Assembly (NCBI RefSeq): GCF_002020805.1
Contig: NZ_MPRJ01000023.1
Span: 1 to 48,604, forward strand
DNA from: Solemya velesiana gill symbiont
Lineage (GTDB): Bacteria > Pseudomonadota > Gammaproteobacteria > Chromatiales > Chromatiaceae
Length of the DNA: 48,604 nt
Direction: 5' to 3'
Numbering within the stretch: position 1 is the first letter of the stretch; each line of letters starts with the position of its first letter. The notes under the pieces are model-generated. The model was not told the origin of the DNA. It searched no databases and worked only from the letters and a program-made list of their open reading frames with translations. Positions 35,391 to 44,883 of this stretch are shown here, one piece after another. The translations under genes and the position numbers were made by a program.

Positions 35391-37030
35391 ACGGCCTCTT
35401 GTTGTTCGTCAGCCAGCCGGGAACCGGCATTATAGATCAACTCCACGCGCGTGCCTTCACCGGGCTCACTCTCGATCCTGAGGCTGCCCCCCAGCCTGTG
35501 TGCCCGCTCCTCCATGATGGAGAGACCGATATGCTCACCAGGATTACCCCTGGGGCTGGCATTTTCGAAACCCACACCATCATCCTCGATCAGGATCTTG
35601 TATTCGTTGTCACCATGGCATGTCAGCAGAACGCGGACCGTGTGCGCCTGTGCATGCTTGCGTATATTCACCAGGCTCTCCTGGACGATACGCAGGATCT
35701 GCATCTCCTCGCTGGCCCCCAGGTTGATCAGGCGGCAGCTGCGCTGAAAGAAGATCGGAATACCTGTCTCCTGGCGAAAACGCTGGGCAAGCTTCTCCAG
35801 TGCAGGAGCCAGCCCCCGCTGATCCACGGGCGCCCGGAAATTGTTCAACAGCTCCCTGAGTTCATTGTGCGCTTCATCCAGGGCGTTGCGGATCCTATCG
35901 AGTTCGCTTCGGCTTCTGTGGCCGGCATTCTCCTGCTCCTGGGTCTCTTCCAGCATGCGGACCTGGAAACGCAGGCTCGCCAGTGTCTGGGCGAGAGAGT
36001 CATGGAGTTCGTGGGCCAGTGCAGTTCGCTCCTGGATAATGGAGAGCCGGTGGGCCTCTTCGTCAGAACGCTGCTTGGCGATGGCGATGCCCAGGTGATT
36101 GCCGATGGTATCCAGCAGGTACTGGACATCCTCCCGTCCCTTGAGGTCAGTGTGCTTGACATAGATGCGGTAGAGGCCCAGTTGATCACCGTGATAGGCC
36201 AGGGGCACCTCCACCACGGCCATCTCCTGGGTACTGTACATGCGTCGGTTGTTGCGAACCGAGCACTCCCTGGCATCGTGTTCACAAAGCACATCACCGC
36301 TGGAGAGCGCCTTGCCGCATTGGCACAACGGCACCGGCAGCTGCTCCTGCTCTGTCATGGGCACGTCGTCCAGGCCCACGCTTCCCACCAGGCGCATCTG
36401 CTCCTGGTTGGTCGCCAACTGTACCGTGGCCGCCTTGCCGTGGACGATCTCCTTAAGCACCACCAGGTAGCGCAAAAGCAGGCTGTCCATATCATCCACC
36501 TGGTTGATACTGGAGGCGACGTCGTACAGGATGTTGACTGCAGAGGTCTGCTGGGCGAGGCGCCGGGTCTGGCGGGCCACACGGTTATCCATATCTTCGT
36601 AGAGATCGATCAATTCGCCGCTCAGACTGTCCAGGTCACGGGCAACTGAACCGAGCACACCCACGCTCTCAAGGGGCAGCGAGGACCAGGGGTCGCCCTG
36701 GCACACATCTGCCACCGACTGCTCCAGCTCCACCAGGAGCTTCAGAAGCTGGCTGCGCAGACGACCCGCTCCCACCAGGCCAGCCACCAGCGAGAGAAAG
36801 CCCACCAGGATCATAAGCACCGGCAGGTTCTGATCCTTGCCCACGCCGGCAAACAACAGGACGGTAAGTACGAGATTGAACACCAGGGTCGATGCCAGTG
36901 CTCCAAGCGGACCGAGCAGGCGCCCTACCACTAGGATGCGCAGAATCGATGAGCGGTTCATCAGCGATGGGAGAAAACCCTCCCACACTTTGCCGCCCGG
37001 GCTCTGTTGCTCTTCCTGGATATCAGTCAT
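35387..37030 (-). CDS. NarX-like sensor histidine kinase with GAF domain
   Basis: 547 residues. Two membrane helices near residues 35-85 have almost no periplasmic loop, so the protein is unlikely to sense nitrate as NarX does. A linker, a GAF-like domain (residues ~170-325) and a HisKA_3 domain with the motif LAHELHDSLAQTLASLR, followed by a HATPase (VQESLVNIRKHAQ, IEDDGVGF, GLSIMEERA), are visible. The GAF domain contains a cysteine group (CQCGKALSSG, then CEHDARECS) as in the central region of NarX-like sensors, suited to a metal or redox centre. Co-translated with the NarL-like regulator. Confidence 0.88.
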   Translation of the reverse strand: MTDIQEEQQSPGGKVWEGFLPSLMNRSSILRILVVGRLLGPLGALASTLVFNLVLTVLLFAGVGKDQNLPVLMILVGFLSLVAGLVGAGRLRSQLLKLLVELEQSVADVCQGDPWSSLPLESVGVLGSVARDLDSLSGELIDLYEDMDNRVARQTRRLAQQTSAVNILYDVASSINQVDDMDSLLLRYLVVLKEIVHGKAATVQLATNQEQMRLVGSVGLDDVPMTEQEQLPVPLCQCGKALSSGDVLCEHDARECSVRNNRRMYSTQEMAVVEVPLAYHGDQLGLYRIYVKHTDLKGREDVQYLLDTIGNHLGIAIAKQRSDEEAHRLSIIQERTALAHELHDSLAQTLASLRFQVRMLEETQEQENAGHRSRSELDRIRNALDEAHNELRELLNNFRAPVDQRGLAPALEKLAQRFRQETGIPIFFQRSCRLINLGASEEMQILRIVQESLVNIRKHAQAHTVRVLLTCHGDNEYKILIEDDGVGFENASPRGNPGEHIGLSIMEERAHRLGGSLRIESEPGEGTRVELIYNAGSRLADEQQEAV

Positions 37031-37131
37031 CGGTTATCTGTTGGGACAATCACCGGTACAAAGATACCGGCACCCTGAATGTAAAAGACTGATTCTAACA
37101 CAAAAACCAAGTCTTCCAGTCGGGATAAGAA

Positions 37132-38262
37132 TCAACCGGCCAGCACCCCGCTCACCGCCTTGACCCGCTCAAATGCAAGGGCCTGCCCAAGCTGGGCGCC
37201 ATCGATGCCCCGAGCCTTCAGCGACTGTACCGAGACACCGTTGGAAGCCTCCAGTGATCGCCTCAGCAGTGAGCATGCCTTTTCCGCATCCTGCGGAAAA
37301 AGAGCGGAGAGCAGGCTGAGCAGCGCTTCGAAACGCTCGCCGTGCTGCTGGGCGCGGGAGCGATGCAGAAAATGCACCACACCTGCTGCGTCGCGGGATA
37401 GTGGCGCCTTGAAACCGGACGCCAGATCCAACCCCAGCTCAACCAGTTCGATGAAATCTTTCTCCGCCCTGAGCGCCGACAGGAAGTCTCCCCCTGCCTG
37501 GACACTCTGAAACATGACAGCGGCAAAACGCACCCTGGGATCCCCGCTGATGTCGGTTGCCCACTTCAGTGCCGCAATGGATTCGCTATCACCCTCCTTC
37601 TGATGAGCATCGGGGTCCCCCATGCTCCCGGCCAGTTCGGGCATGATCACCTGCAGCGCCCCGCAGCGATGCAGCACTTCGAAAAAGCGCCAGGGTTGCT
37701 CCGTATCCAGCGCCAGTTTCATCTCCTGCCACACCCGCTCCGGCTTCAGGTGCCTGAGATCATCGGATGCAGCCATTTTCTTCATCAATGCATGGGTGCC
37801 GTAGGCCACCCTGAACCCCCAGCGTCCCAGCCGGGCCGCAAAACGGGCCACCCTCAGCAGTCGTACCGGATCTTCCACGAAAGCGGGGCTGACATGACGC
37901 AATATGCCGTCTGCAAGATCATCCTTGCCATTGAAAGGGTCGATGGTTACGCCTTCCTCATCCTGGGCGATGGCGTTGATGGTGAGGTCCCGGCGATACA
38001 GATCCTCTTCCAGGGTCACATCAGGGCCGGCATCGGTTTCAAATCCCTTGTACCCCGGACCTGTCTTGGTCTCCCTGCGCGCCAGGGCGTACTCCTCTCC
38101 GGTATCCGGGTGCAGAAAAACAGGGAAATCCGCATCGGCCTTTTTGAATCCCTGGGCCAGCATCTCCTCCTCGGAGCCACCCACCACCACCCAGTCGGCA
38201 TCCTTCACCGGCAGGTCCAGCAGACGGTCTCTCACAGCACCTCCCACCCGGTAGATCTTCAT
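37132..38262 (-). CDS. cca: CCA-adding tRNA nucleotidyltransferase
   Basis: Adds or repairs the 3'-terminal CCA of tRNAs. The nucleotidyltransferase core is clear: YRVGGAVRDRLL, the DAD carboxylates in VKDADWVV, RRETKTG, and RRDLTINAIA, then RLLRVARFAARL. At 376 residues it lacks a recognisable HD phosphohydrolase motif that follows in the longer E. coli enzyme, so it is the shorter form. Its start overlaps the ABC exporter stop by four bases. Intact. Confidence 0.93.
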   Translation of the reverse strand: MKIYRVGGAVRDRLLDLPVKDADWVVVGGSEEEMLAQGFKKADADFPVFLHPDTGEEYALARRETKTGPGYKGFETDAGPDVTLEEDLYRRDLTINAIAQDEEGVTIDPFNGKDDLADGILRHVSPAFVEDPVRLLRVARFAARLGRWGFRVAYGTHALMKKMAASDDLRHLKPERVWQEMKLALDTEQPWRFFEVLHRCGALQVIMPELAGSMGDPDAHQKEGDSESIAALKWATDISGDPRVRFAAVMFQSVQAGGDFLSALRAEKDFIELVELGLDLASGFKAPLSRDAAGVVHFLHRSRAQQHGERFEALLSLLSALFPQDAEKACSLLRRSLEASNGVSVQSLKARGIDGAQLGQALAFERVKAVSGVLAG

Positions 38263-40067
38263 GATTCGTCCTCACTGAGCAGATCGCGCTCTTCCTGCTG
38301 CAGGAGCCACATGTGCTGATAAATCCTCTCTTTCGCCATCAGTTCCCGGTGACTGCCCTGCTCCACGATAAGACCCTGGTCCATGACCAGGATGCGATCC
38401 GCATCCACCACGGTGGAGAGGCGGTGCGCGATGACCAGGGTTGTGCGATCCTGTGCCACTTCCCGCAGGGTCTTCTGGATTGCCTGCTCGGTTTTACTGT
38501 CCAATGAAGAGGTGGCCTCGTCGAACACCAGGATGCGCGGCCGCTTGAGGATCGCCCTGGCGATGGCGATACGCTGCTTCTCGCCCCCGGAGAGCTTCAG
38601 GCCCCGCTCACCCACTACCGTTTCGTACCCCTGTGGCAGGGATTCGATGAACTCACGGATATGGGCCATGCCCGCAGCGGCCTCCACCTCGGCGCGGCTC
38701 GCCTCGGGACGACCGTAGGCCAGGTTGTAATAGATGGTGTCATTGAACAGCACCGTATCCTGGGGCACGATGCCGATCGCCTCGCGCAGGCTCTCCTGGG
38801 TCACCTCCCGCAGATCCTGTCCATCGATGGTCACCCTGCCGCCGCTAACGTCGTAGAAACGGAACAACAGCCGGGACAGGGTGGACTTGCCCGCACCGCT
38901 ATGGCCCACCACGGCGATCTTCTCGCCGGGACGAACCGTAAAATCAACCCCGTGAAGAATCGCCCGGTCGGGCTGGTAGGAGAAGTCCACCTGTTCGAAC
39001 CGCACCTCTCCCTCCTGCAGATCCAGGGGTGAGGCATCAGGCTTGTCCTGGATCTCCGGTTCACGCTCCAGCAGCTTGAAGATCAGGTCCATGTCCGCCA
39101 GGGAGTACTTGATCTGTCGATAGACGATGCCCAGAAAGTTGAGGGGAATGAACAGCTGCAGCAGGAAGGCGTTGACCAGCACCAGGTCGCCGATGGACAT
39201 GCTGCCCTCCACCACGCCGTTGGCGGCGAAGAACATGATGATCATCACCCCGATGCCGATAATCGCCCCCTGGCCGAAGTTGAGGATGGACATGGAGGTG
39301 GTGCTCATCACCGCCTTGCCCTCCCACTCGCCCAGGGTGCCGTCGAACCGCTCCAGCTCCAGCTGTTCGTTGCCGAAATACTTGACGGTTTCGTAGTTGA
39401 TCAGGCTGTCCAGTGCCTGCCCACTGGACTGTGACTCCAGGCGGTTCATCTGCAGACGGTAGTCCATGCGCCACTCGGTCACGGCCAGGGTGAAGACCAC
39501 GTAGACCGCTACCGTGCCGAAGGTGACCAGGGTAAAGACGATGTCGTACTGGATGAGCAGAACACCGGCCACCAAAGCAAATTCCACCAGCATCGGCAGA
39601 ATACTGAAGACCATGTAGTTGAGGATGGTGCTGACACTGCGGGTCCCCCGCTCCAGGTCCCGGCTGATGGCCCCGGTCTTGCGCTCCAGGTGAAAACGCA
39701 GGGAGAGGTTGTGCAGATGGGACAGCACCTGTGTGGAGAGTCGACGCATGGCGTGGTAGCGCACCCGGGCGAAGACCACGTCCCGCAACTCGTTGAACAG
39801 GGAACTGCCGACCTTCAGGACACCGTAAGCCACCAGCAGGAAGACCGGCAGTACCAGCATGGTCTGTTCGCTCTTCTCCAGGCTGTCCACAATCTCCTTG
39901 AGGACCAGGGGGATGCCCACATTGGCCATTTTCGCCAACACCAGGCAGGCCAGGGCAAGCAGGGCCCGGCCACGGTAATCCCAGAGATAGGGCGTCATGC
40001 CCCTTAGATTTTGCCAATCCCTACGGTCTTCATGGGGACGGGTATGGGCGTGAGTGATGTGTGACAT
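38259..40067 (-). CDS. ABC exporter, Atm1/HMT1-type (fused permease-ATPase)
   Basis: A 602-residue half transporter. Six membrane helices (about residues 30-310) precede the ATPase with Walker A GHSGAGKST, Q-loop VPQDTVLF, signature LSGGEKQR, Walker B ILVFDEATSSLD and the H-loop. The segment LDSLINYETVKYFGNE is characteristic of the Atm1/HMT1 group, which exports glutathione- or persulfide-linked sulfur compounds or metal conjugates. In this sulfur-oxidising background such a substrate is plausible but inferred. It is co-transcribed with cca and divergent from the S24-like gene. Confidence 0.9.
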   Translation of the reverse strand: MSHITHAHTRPHEDRRDWQNLRGMTPYLWDYRGRALLALACLVLAKMANVGIPLVLKEIVDSLEKSEQTMLVLPVFLLVAYGVLKVGSSLFNELRDVVFARVRYHAMRRLSTQVLSHLHNLSLRFHLERKTGAISRDLERGTRSVSTILNYMVFSILPMLVEFALVAGVLLIQYDIVFTLVTFGTVAVYVVFTLAVTEWRMDYRLQMNRLESQSSGQALDSLINYETVKYFGNEQLELERFDGTLGEWEGKAVMSTTSMSILNFGQGAIIGIGVMIIMFFAANGVVEGSMSIGDLVLVNAFLLQLFIPLNFLGIVYRQIKYSLADMDLIFKLLEREPEIQDKPDASPLDLQEGEVRFEQVDFSYQPDRAILHGVDFTVRPGEKIAVVGHSGAGKSTLSRLLFRFYDVSGGRVTIDGQDLREVTQESLREAIGIVPQDTVLFNDTIYYNLAYGRPEASRAEVEAAAGMAHIREFIESLPQGYETVVGERGLKLSGGEKQRIAIARAILKRPRILVFDEATSSLDSKTEQAIQKTLREVAQDRTTLVIAHRLSTVVDADRILVMDQGLIVEQGSHRELMAKERIYQHMWLLQQEERDLLSEDES

Positions 40068-40163
40068 GCTAGAATCGTGTCAATTGTTTGAAACTTTCGC
40101 AACCCGGCGGATTCTATATGAATTCACTGATCGCCGTGATGCGAAAATTTGAGAGTAGTTTTT

Positions 40164-40517
40164 ATGACCCAGGATTGCAGTTACAACGAACTCTGCGCCC
40201 TCCAGGCACTGGACGACAGTATGGAGCCTGAGTTTCCCAACGGTTGCGTGATCGTGATCGAACCCTCGGAAATCTGCGCCACCGGCGCCTACGTGGTGGC
40301 CACGGTAAATGGCGAGCGCTGGTTCCGCCTGTATGTCCGCGACGGCCAGGGTGGCGAGAAGCTGGTTGCCCTCAATGGCACCTACCCGGAGATCGATCTC
40401 ACCGGTACCTCGTTCAAAATCGAGGGCGTCATCGTCCAGCGCAACATCAAGCGCGAAGTGAAGCACTACCAGCCTTACCAGCCCAACAATGGCGAAAACG
40501 AAATACCCCTGCAGTAG
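40164..40517 (+). CDS. S24/LexA-like protein without the catalytic lysine
   Basis: A 117-residue protein resembling the C-terminal protease domain of LexA/UmuD. The serine motif is ALDDSMEPEFPNGCVIVIEPS; the strand that carries the catalytic Lys in UmuD reads GERWFRLYVRD here, with Arg at the aligned place, as I recall for many small members of this group. ALNGTYPEIDL and KIEGVIVQ complete the fold. The start MTQDCSYNE was preferred. It lies six bases before the RND adaptor gene, so it may be co-transcribed. Proteolytic activity is doubtful. Confidence 0.7.
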   Translation: MTQDCSYNELCALQALDDSMEPEFPNGCVIVIEPSEICATGAYVVATVNGERWFRLYVRDGQGGEKLVALNGTYPEIDLTGTSFKIEGVIVQRNIKREVKHYQPYQPNNGENEIPLQ

Positions 40518-40523
40518 CCGCAC

Positions 40524-41609
40524 ATGACCATATCCCGCCGCCTCACTCTCATCATCACGGTACTGCTTCTAGCGGGCATCACCGGTTGTGATGAGAAACC
40601 GGCGGCGGGCCCCACGGGAAAGAAGCGCCCCGCCAGCGACCACCTGGTAGAGGTGATCACCGTCCGGCAGGAGCAGAGCTACAGCGCCCACGAACGAACC
40701 GGCAGCCTGCGCGCCCGGCGCACCGTTCGCATCCATAACCAGGAAGAGGGCCGCATAACGGCTGTTCCCTTCTACGAGGGTGACAAGGTAAATCAGGACG
40801 ATACCCTGGTCAGGCTGGCAGACGACCTGCTTCAGGCGGAACTGGAGAAAGCCGGGGCCACCACCCGCCAGGCCAGTATCGATCTGAAAAGGATCCGTGG
40901 CCTGGTGAAAAAACGGGCTGCCTCTGAAGATGAACTGACCCGCGCCCAGACCGCCCTGGATGTGGCCAGGGCTGAACAGAAACTGCTGGAGACGCGGATC
41001 GGCTATACCCACATCAGCGCCCCCTTCAGCGGCGTGATCAGCGAGCGAAAGATAGAGCCCGGCGACGTGGTCTCCAAGCACAGCCACCTGTTGACCGTCA
41101 CCGACCCCGGATCCCTGGTCACCGAGATCCATGTCTCCGAACTATTGCTGCCCCACCTGAAGATCGGGGACCCGGTGGAGGTGCGCATAGACGCCCTGGG
41201 CAACCGCCAATTTGCCGGCAGCATTCTGCGTATCCATCCCGAACTGGACAACCTTACCCGCCAGGGCGTCGTCGAGGTGCTGCTGGAGCCCGTCCCTGAA
41301 GGCGCCCGTGCCGGGCAGTTCGCCCGCGTCACCCTGAAAACCGCGCAGACCGAGCGGCTGCTTGTACCCTTCAGCGCTATCCGCCGGGACCGCAGCGGCG
41401 AATATGTCTACCTGATGGGCCCGGAGCAGAAAGCTCGGATGACCCGGGTAAGAAGCGGCATCCGCATCGCGGACAAAATAGAAATCCTGGAGGGCCTGAA
41501 GATCGGACAGCAGGTCATCACCCGGGGCTTCCTCGGCATCTCCGAGGGCAAGAAGGTTAAAGCGGTAAATATAAACAAAACTGTAGGAGCCGAGTCCTCT
41601 CGGCGATAA
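40524..41609 (+). CDS. RND efflux adaptor subunit (MFP), lipoprotein-like
   Basis: A 361-residue periplasmic adaptor. The N-terminus has a signal with a possible lipobox (LLLAGITGC), then the first lipoyl half (NQEEGRITAVPFYEGDKVNQDDTL, in parts), a helical hairpin (KAGATTRQASIDLKRIRGL), the second half (ISAPFSGVISERKIEPGDVV), and a C-terminal barrel. It precedes the RND permease gene by 63 bases. The last eight codons and the stop (VGAESSRR-stop) fall inside a REP-like element, so the natural C-terminus may have been replaced. Confidence 0.88.
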   Translation: MTISRRLTLIITVLLLAGITGCDEKPAAGPTGKKRPASDHLVEVITVRQEQSYSAHERTGSLRARRTVRIHNQEEGRITAVPFYEGDKVNQDDTLVRLADDLLQAELEKAGATTRQASIDLKRIRGLVKKRAASEDELTRAQTALDVARAEQKLLETRIGYTHISAPFSGVISERKIEPGDVVSKHSHLLTVTDPGSLVTEIHVSELLLPHLKIGDPVEVRIDALGNRQFAGSILRIHPELDNLTRQGVVEVLLEPVPEGARAGQFARVTLKTAQTERLLVPFSAIRRDRSGEYVYLMGPEQKARMTRVRSGIRIADKIEILEGLKIGQQVITRGFLGISEGKKVKAVNINKTVGAESSRR

Positions 41610-41653
41610 CCCTCAGCTTATAGCTGTTCCCCCGGAAGACCGGGCTCCTACAG
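41581..41653. repeat. REP-like repeat, copy 2
   Basis: Perfect 11-bp terminal inverted repeats CTGTAGGAGCC / GGCTCCTACAG enclose hairpins CCGAG-TCCT-CTCGG and CCCGG-AAGA-CCGGG, giving a cloverleaf-like fold. The order TGTrGGAG, hairpin, GGCGAT, ..., GGCTCCyACAG matches the element at 15037-15159. It overlaps the 3' end of the adaptor gene and fills the gap before the RND permease. Confidence 0.7.
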
Positions 41654-41672
41654 TCACTGCTCAGACAAACTG

Positions 41673-44600
41673 ATGAAACAGCCCGCTAAAACAATCGGCG
41701 GTGGCCTTGCCGCCTGGTCCCTGCGCCACCCCATCGGGGTGGTGATGATCACCCTCGCCATCATGGTGCTGGGGCTGTTTGCCCTGCAGCGGCTCAACAT
41801 CGACCTGTTGCCCCATATCATCTACCCCGATGTCCGGGTGCGCATCATGGACCCCGGTGTGCCTGCCACCATCATGGAGGACGAAATCACACGCCAGCTC
41901 GAGGTGCAGTTGGCAATCACCGAGGACGCCATTCATATCGAGTCCCAGACCAGCGAGGGGCGCAGCGCCGTCTCCCTCTCATTCGAATATGGCAAGGACA
42001 TCGACATCGCCCTGCGCGACGCCAGCACCCGGCTGGACCGGGCCAAGCGTTTTCTGCCCGACACCGTGGAACCGGCGGTGATCTACAAGCGTGACCCTTC
42101 CCAGATTCCCATTGCGGAGTACGTGGTCAGTTCCAGTCTGCGCGACCCGGTGGAGCTGCGCAGTTGGGTGGACTACAGTCTCGGCAAGTGGCTGCTCAAC
42201 ATACCCGGGGTCGCGGCGGCCGAAGTCGGCGGCGGCCTGGTGCGGGAGATCCAGGTGCTGGCTGATCAGAACCGCCTCGCCGGCCTTGGCCTGGACGTAC
42301 TGGATATCTCCGAAGCGCTGGAGAGCGGCAACATCGAGACCCCGGCAGGACGCCTGGTGATGGACAATGCCGAGATCAGCGGCCGCACCGCCGGGCGTTT
42401 CCGCAGTGTCGACGAGATCATCAACCTGCCGATCTCCGTGGAAACCGAAGACGGCCCGACCCGACTGCTGCGCCTGGGTGAAGTCGCCCAGGTGGTGGAC
42501 GGGGCCGAGGACGAACGACTGCGCATCCGTCTCAATGGACTGCCGGGCATCAAGCTCTCGATCCAGAAGCAGCCCCAGGCCAACACCGTGGCCGTGGTGG
42601 ACGCGGTCAACCTCAAGTTGGAAGAGTTGGAAAGTGACGGCCTGATCCCCGACGACATGGAGATCCGTATCGTCGACAACCAGGCACAATATGTACGCCG
42701 CTCACTGGACAACGCCATCACCGCTGCAGGCAGCAGCGCCCTGCTGGCCATGCTGGTGGTCTACATTTTTCTTGGCAGCCTGCGCCGCACCCTGATCATC
42801 GGCAGCGCCATCCCAATTGCCATCCTGGTCACTTTCATCCTCATGAGCAGCGCCGGCCTGACGCTCAACATCATGACTCTCGGCGGCCTGGCCCTGGGTA
42901 TCGGCATGCTGGTAGACAGCACCATCGTCATGCTGGAGAACATCTATCGCCATCAGCGCAAGGGCGAAGACCGTGACCAGGCATCCCGGGAGGCGGCCTC
43001 CGAGGTCAACAGCGCCATTGTCGCCTCCACCTCCACCAACCTTGCCGCGGTACTGCCGTTTCTCTTCATCACCGGCCTGGTGGGGCTGCTTTTCCGGGAA
43101 CTGATCTTCACCATCTCTGCAGCCATCGTCGCCTCCATGCTGGTGGCCCTCACCCTGGTTCCGGCCCTGGCCGGGCGCATCCCCGCAGGTCGTGAAGGGC
43201 TGCTGCGCCGGGGGGGCAACAACACCCTCACCCACCTGCAGAACGGCTACGCCTGGCTGCTGCAGTGGCTGCTCAAGGTACACTGGCTGATTCTTGCCCT
43301 GTTCATTGCCGGCCTGGCGTTTGCTGCCCCCCGCTTTCTGGACAGTAAGCAGATTTTTCTGCCGAGCATGGACGAGGGACGGGTCTATGTCAGTATCAGC
43401 GCGGACCGCGGCACCAGCGTCGCCCGCATGAACCGCATCACCGAAAAGATCGAGGCCATTCTCTCCGGTCAACCGGAGGTAGAGACGCTCTTCACCACCG
43501 TGGGCGGTCACGTATTCGGCCGCTCCCAGCACGAGTCTGCCAACCGCTCCAGTATCAAGGTGCAGTTGAAACCCCTGGCCCAGCGCAATGCCCTGCCCAC
43601 CCAGGCCTGGATCGGCCGTGTTAAGAAACTGGTAGCAAAAGAGCGCATGGCTGGTATCAAGGTACGCATCTTCAGCCGGGGCATCAGGGGTATCCGCCTC
43701 AATCGCAGCGACGGCGACTTCGCGTTGCGGATAAAGGGTCCCGATCTAGAGGTTCTGGAGTCCCTGGCCAACAAGGTAATGGACAAAGTGAGCGCGGTGG
43801 ATGGCCTGAGCAACCTGCAACACTCTGCCGAAGAGAAGAACCAGGAGCTTTCGGTCCAGGTGGACAGGGACCGGGCGACCAGCTACGGACTGACAGTGGA
43901 AGACGCAGGCAAGGCCCTGCGCTTCGCACTCCAGGGCAGCACTGTCACCGACTTCATCACCGAGGACCGTTCCATCGATGTGCTGCTGCGCCTGGCGGAA
44001 GAGGACATTGCCAATCCCGCCGACCTGGAAAACATCATTCTCTTCAGCAAGACCACGCCAAGGGTACCGGTACACCTCTCCGACATCGCCCAGGTGGACC
44101 TGCACCCCACCCCGTCGGCCATCATGCGTGATCTCCAGCAGCGCATGGTCGAGGTCAGCGCCTCCCTCAGCGGCGAGAAGACCCTAAACGAAACCATCGA
44201 GGCCGCCCTACAGATCGTCAGGGAGATGGAGATACCCAAGGGCTACACCGTCTACGAAGCAGGCAGCCTGGAGACGCTCAAAGAGGGGCGCAGTCTCAGC
44301 TACCAGCTTCTGGGCCTGGCCATTTTCCTGGTCTTCGTGGTCATGGCGGTGCAGTACGAGTCCCTGCGCAACCCGGTCGTGATCATCCTCAGTGTGCCCT
44401 TCGCCGTGATCGGCGTGGCCATCGGCCTGCAGGTCACCGGACTCCCCCTCTCCATGCCCATATGGCTCGGCATGATCATGCTGGCAGGTATCGTGGTGAA
44501 CAATGCCATCGTGCTGGTGGAGTACATCGAAATACAGCGCCGTACCGGCCTGGCGGTAGGCGAAGCGATCATCCAGGCGGCACGGCTTCGCCTGCGCCCC

Positions 44601-44780
44601 ATCCTCATGACCACGCTCACCACCGTGGTGGGCATGATGCCCCTGGCACTGGCATTGGGTGAAGGCGCCGAGATGCTTCAGCCCCTGGCCGTGACCATCG
44701 TCTCCGGCCTGCTCTTCTCCACCCTGGTCAGCCTGGTACTGGTACCTTCGGTCTACCGCCTGATCAACATTCGGCGTTGA
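41673..44780 (+). CDS. RND family efflux transporter permease
   Basis: A 1035-residue inner-membrane proton-driven exporter of typical length. The first helix is LRHPIGVVMITLAIMVLGLFAL; the central helices include LRRTLIIGSAIPIAILVTFI and the proton-relay helix (LGGLALGIGMLVDSTIVMLENIYRH, in parts), and the C-terminal half repeats this (AGIVVNNAIVLVEYIE). Large periplasmic loops lie between helices 1-2 and 7-8. The Asp in GMLVDSTIV and the absence of a second Asp pair fit HAE-type pumps rather than metal pumps; the substrate is unknown. It pairs with the adaptor upstream; no outer-membrane factor is adjacent. Confidence 0.92.
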   Translation: MKQPAKTIGGGLAAWSLRHPIGVVMITLAIMVLGLFALQRLNIDLLPHIIYPDVRVRIMDPGVPATIMEDEITRQLEVQLAITEDAIHIESQTSEGRSAVSLSFEYGKDIDIALRDASTRLDRAKRFLPDTVEPAVIYKRDPSQIPIAEYVVSSSLRDPVELRSWVDYSLGKWLLNIPGVAAAEVGGGLVREIQVLADQNRLAGLGLDVLDISEALESGNIETPAGRLVMDNAEISGRTAGRFRSVDEIINLPISVETEDGPTRLLRLGEVAQVVDGAEDERLRIRLNGLPGIKLSIQKQPQANTVAVVDAVNLKLEELESDGLIPDDMEIRIVDNQAQYVRRSLDNAITAAGSSALLAMLVVYIFLGSLRRTLIIGSAIPIAILVTFILMSSAGLTLNIMTLGGLALGIGMLVDSTIVMLENIYRHQRKGEDRDQASREAASEVNSAIVASTSTNLAAVLPFLFITGLVGLLFRELIFTISAAIVASMLVALTLVPALAGRIPAGREGLLRRGGNNTLTHLQNGYAWLLQWLLKVHWLILALFIAGLAFAAPRFLDSKQIFLPSMDEGRVYVSISADRGTSVARMNRITEKIEAILSGQPEVETLFTTVGGHVFGRSQHESANRSSIKVQLKPLAQRNALPTQAWIGRVKKLVAKERMAGIKVRIFSRGIRGIRLNRSDGDFALRIKGPDLEVLESLANKVMDKVSAVDGLSNLQHSAEEKNQELSVQVDRDRATSYGLTVEDAGKALRFALQGSTVTDFITEDRSIDVLLRLAEEDIANPADLENIILFSKTTPRVPVHLSDIAQVDLHPTPSAIMRDLQQRMVEVSASLSGEKTLNETIEAALQIVREMEIPKGYTVYEAGSLETLKEGRSLSYQLLGLAIFLVFVVMAVQYESLRNPVVIILSVPFAVIGVAIGLQVTGLPLSMPIWLGMIMLAGIVVNNAIVLVEYIEIQRRTGLAVGEAIIQAARLRLRPILMTTLTTVVGMMPLALALGEGAEMLQPLAVTIVSGLLFSTLVSLVLVPSVYRLINIRR

Positions 44781-44883
44781 ATTTTCAGTCCACACGACTG
44801 TCACATGTAAAACCAGCTAACGCAGTACCGGTTGCTACACTGCGGCCAACAAAATAAAACAAAATCGCGGATGGAGATTGATC

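Noticed and set aside
35399-36649. 416-codon frame opposite the NarX-like kinase
   Set aside because: Leu/His/Gln-rich reverse image of a GC-rich coding strand; no domain seen.
39061-40017. Long frame on the same strand as, but out of phase with, the Atm1-type exporter
   Set aside because: Gly/Pro/Arg-rich shadow composition without family features; the exporter frame is intact.
42702-43532. Frame opposite the RND permease
   Set aside because: Composition of a shadow frame over helical membrane codons; no start signal or domain.
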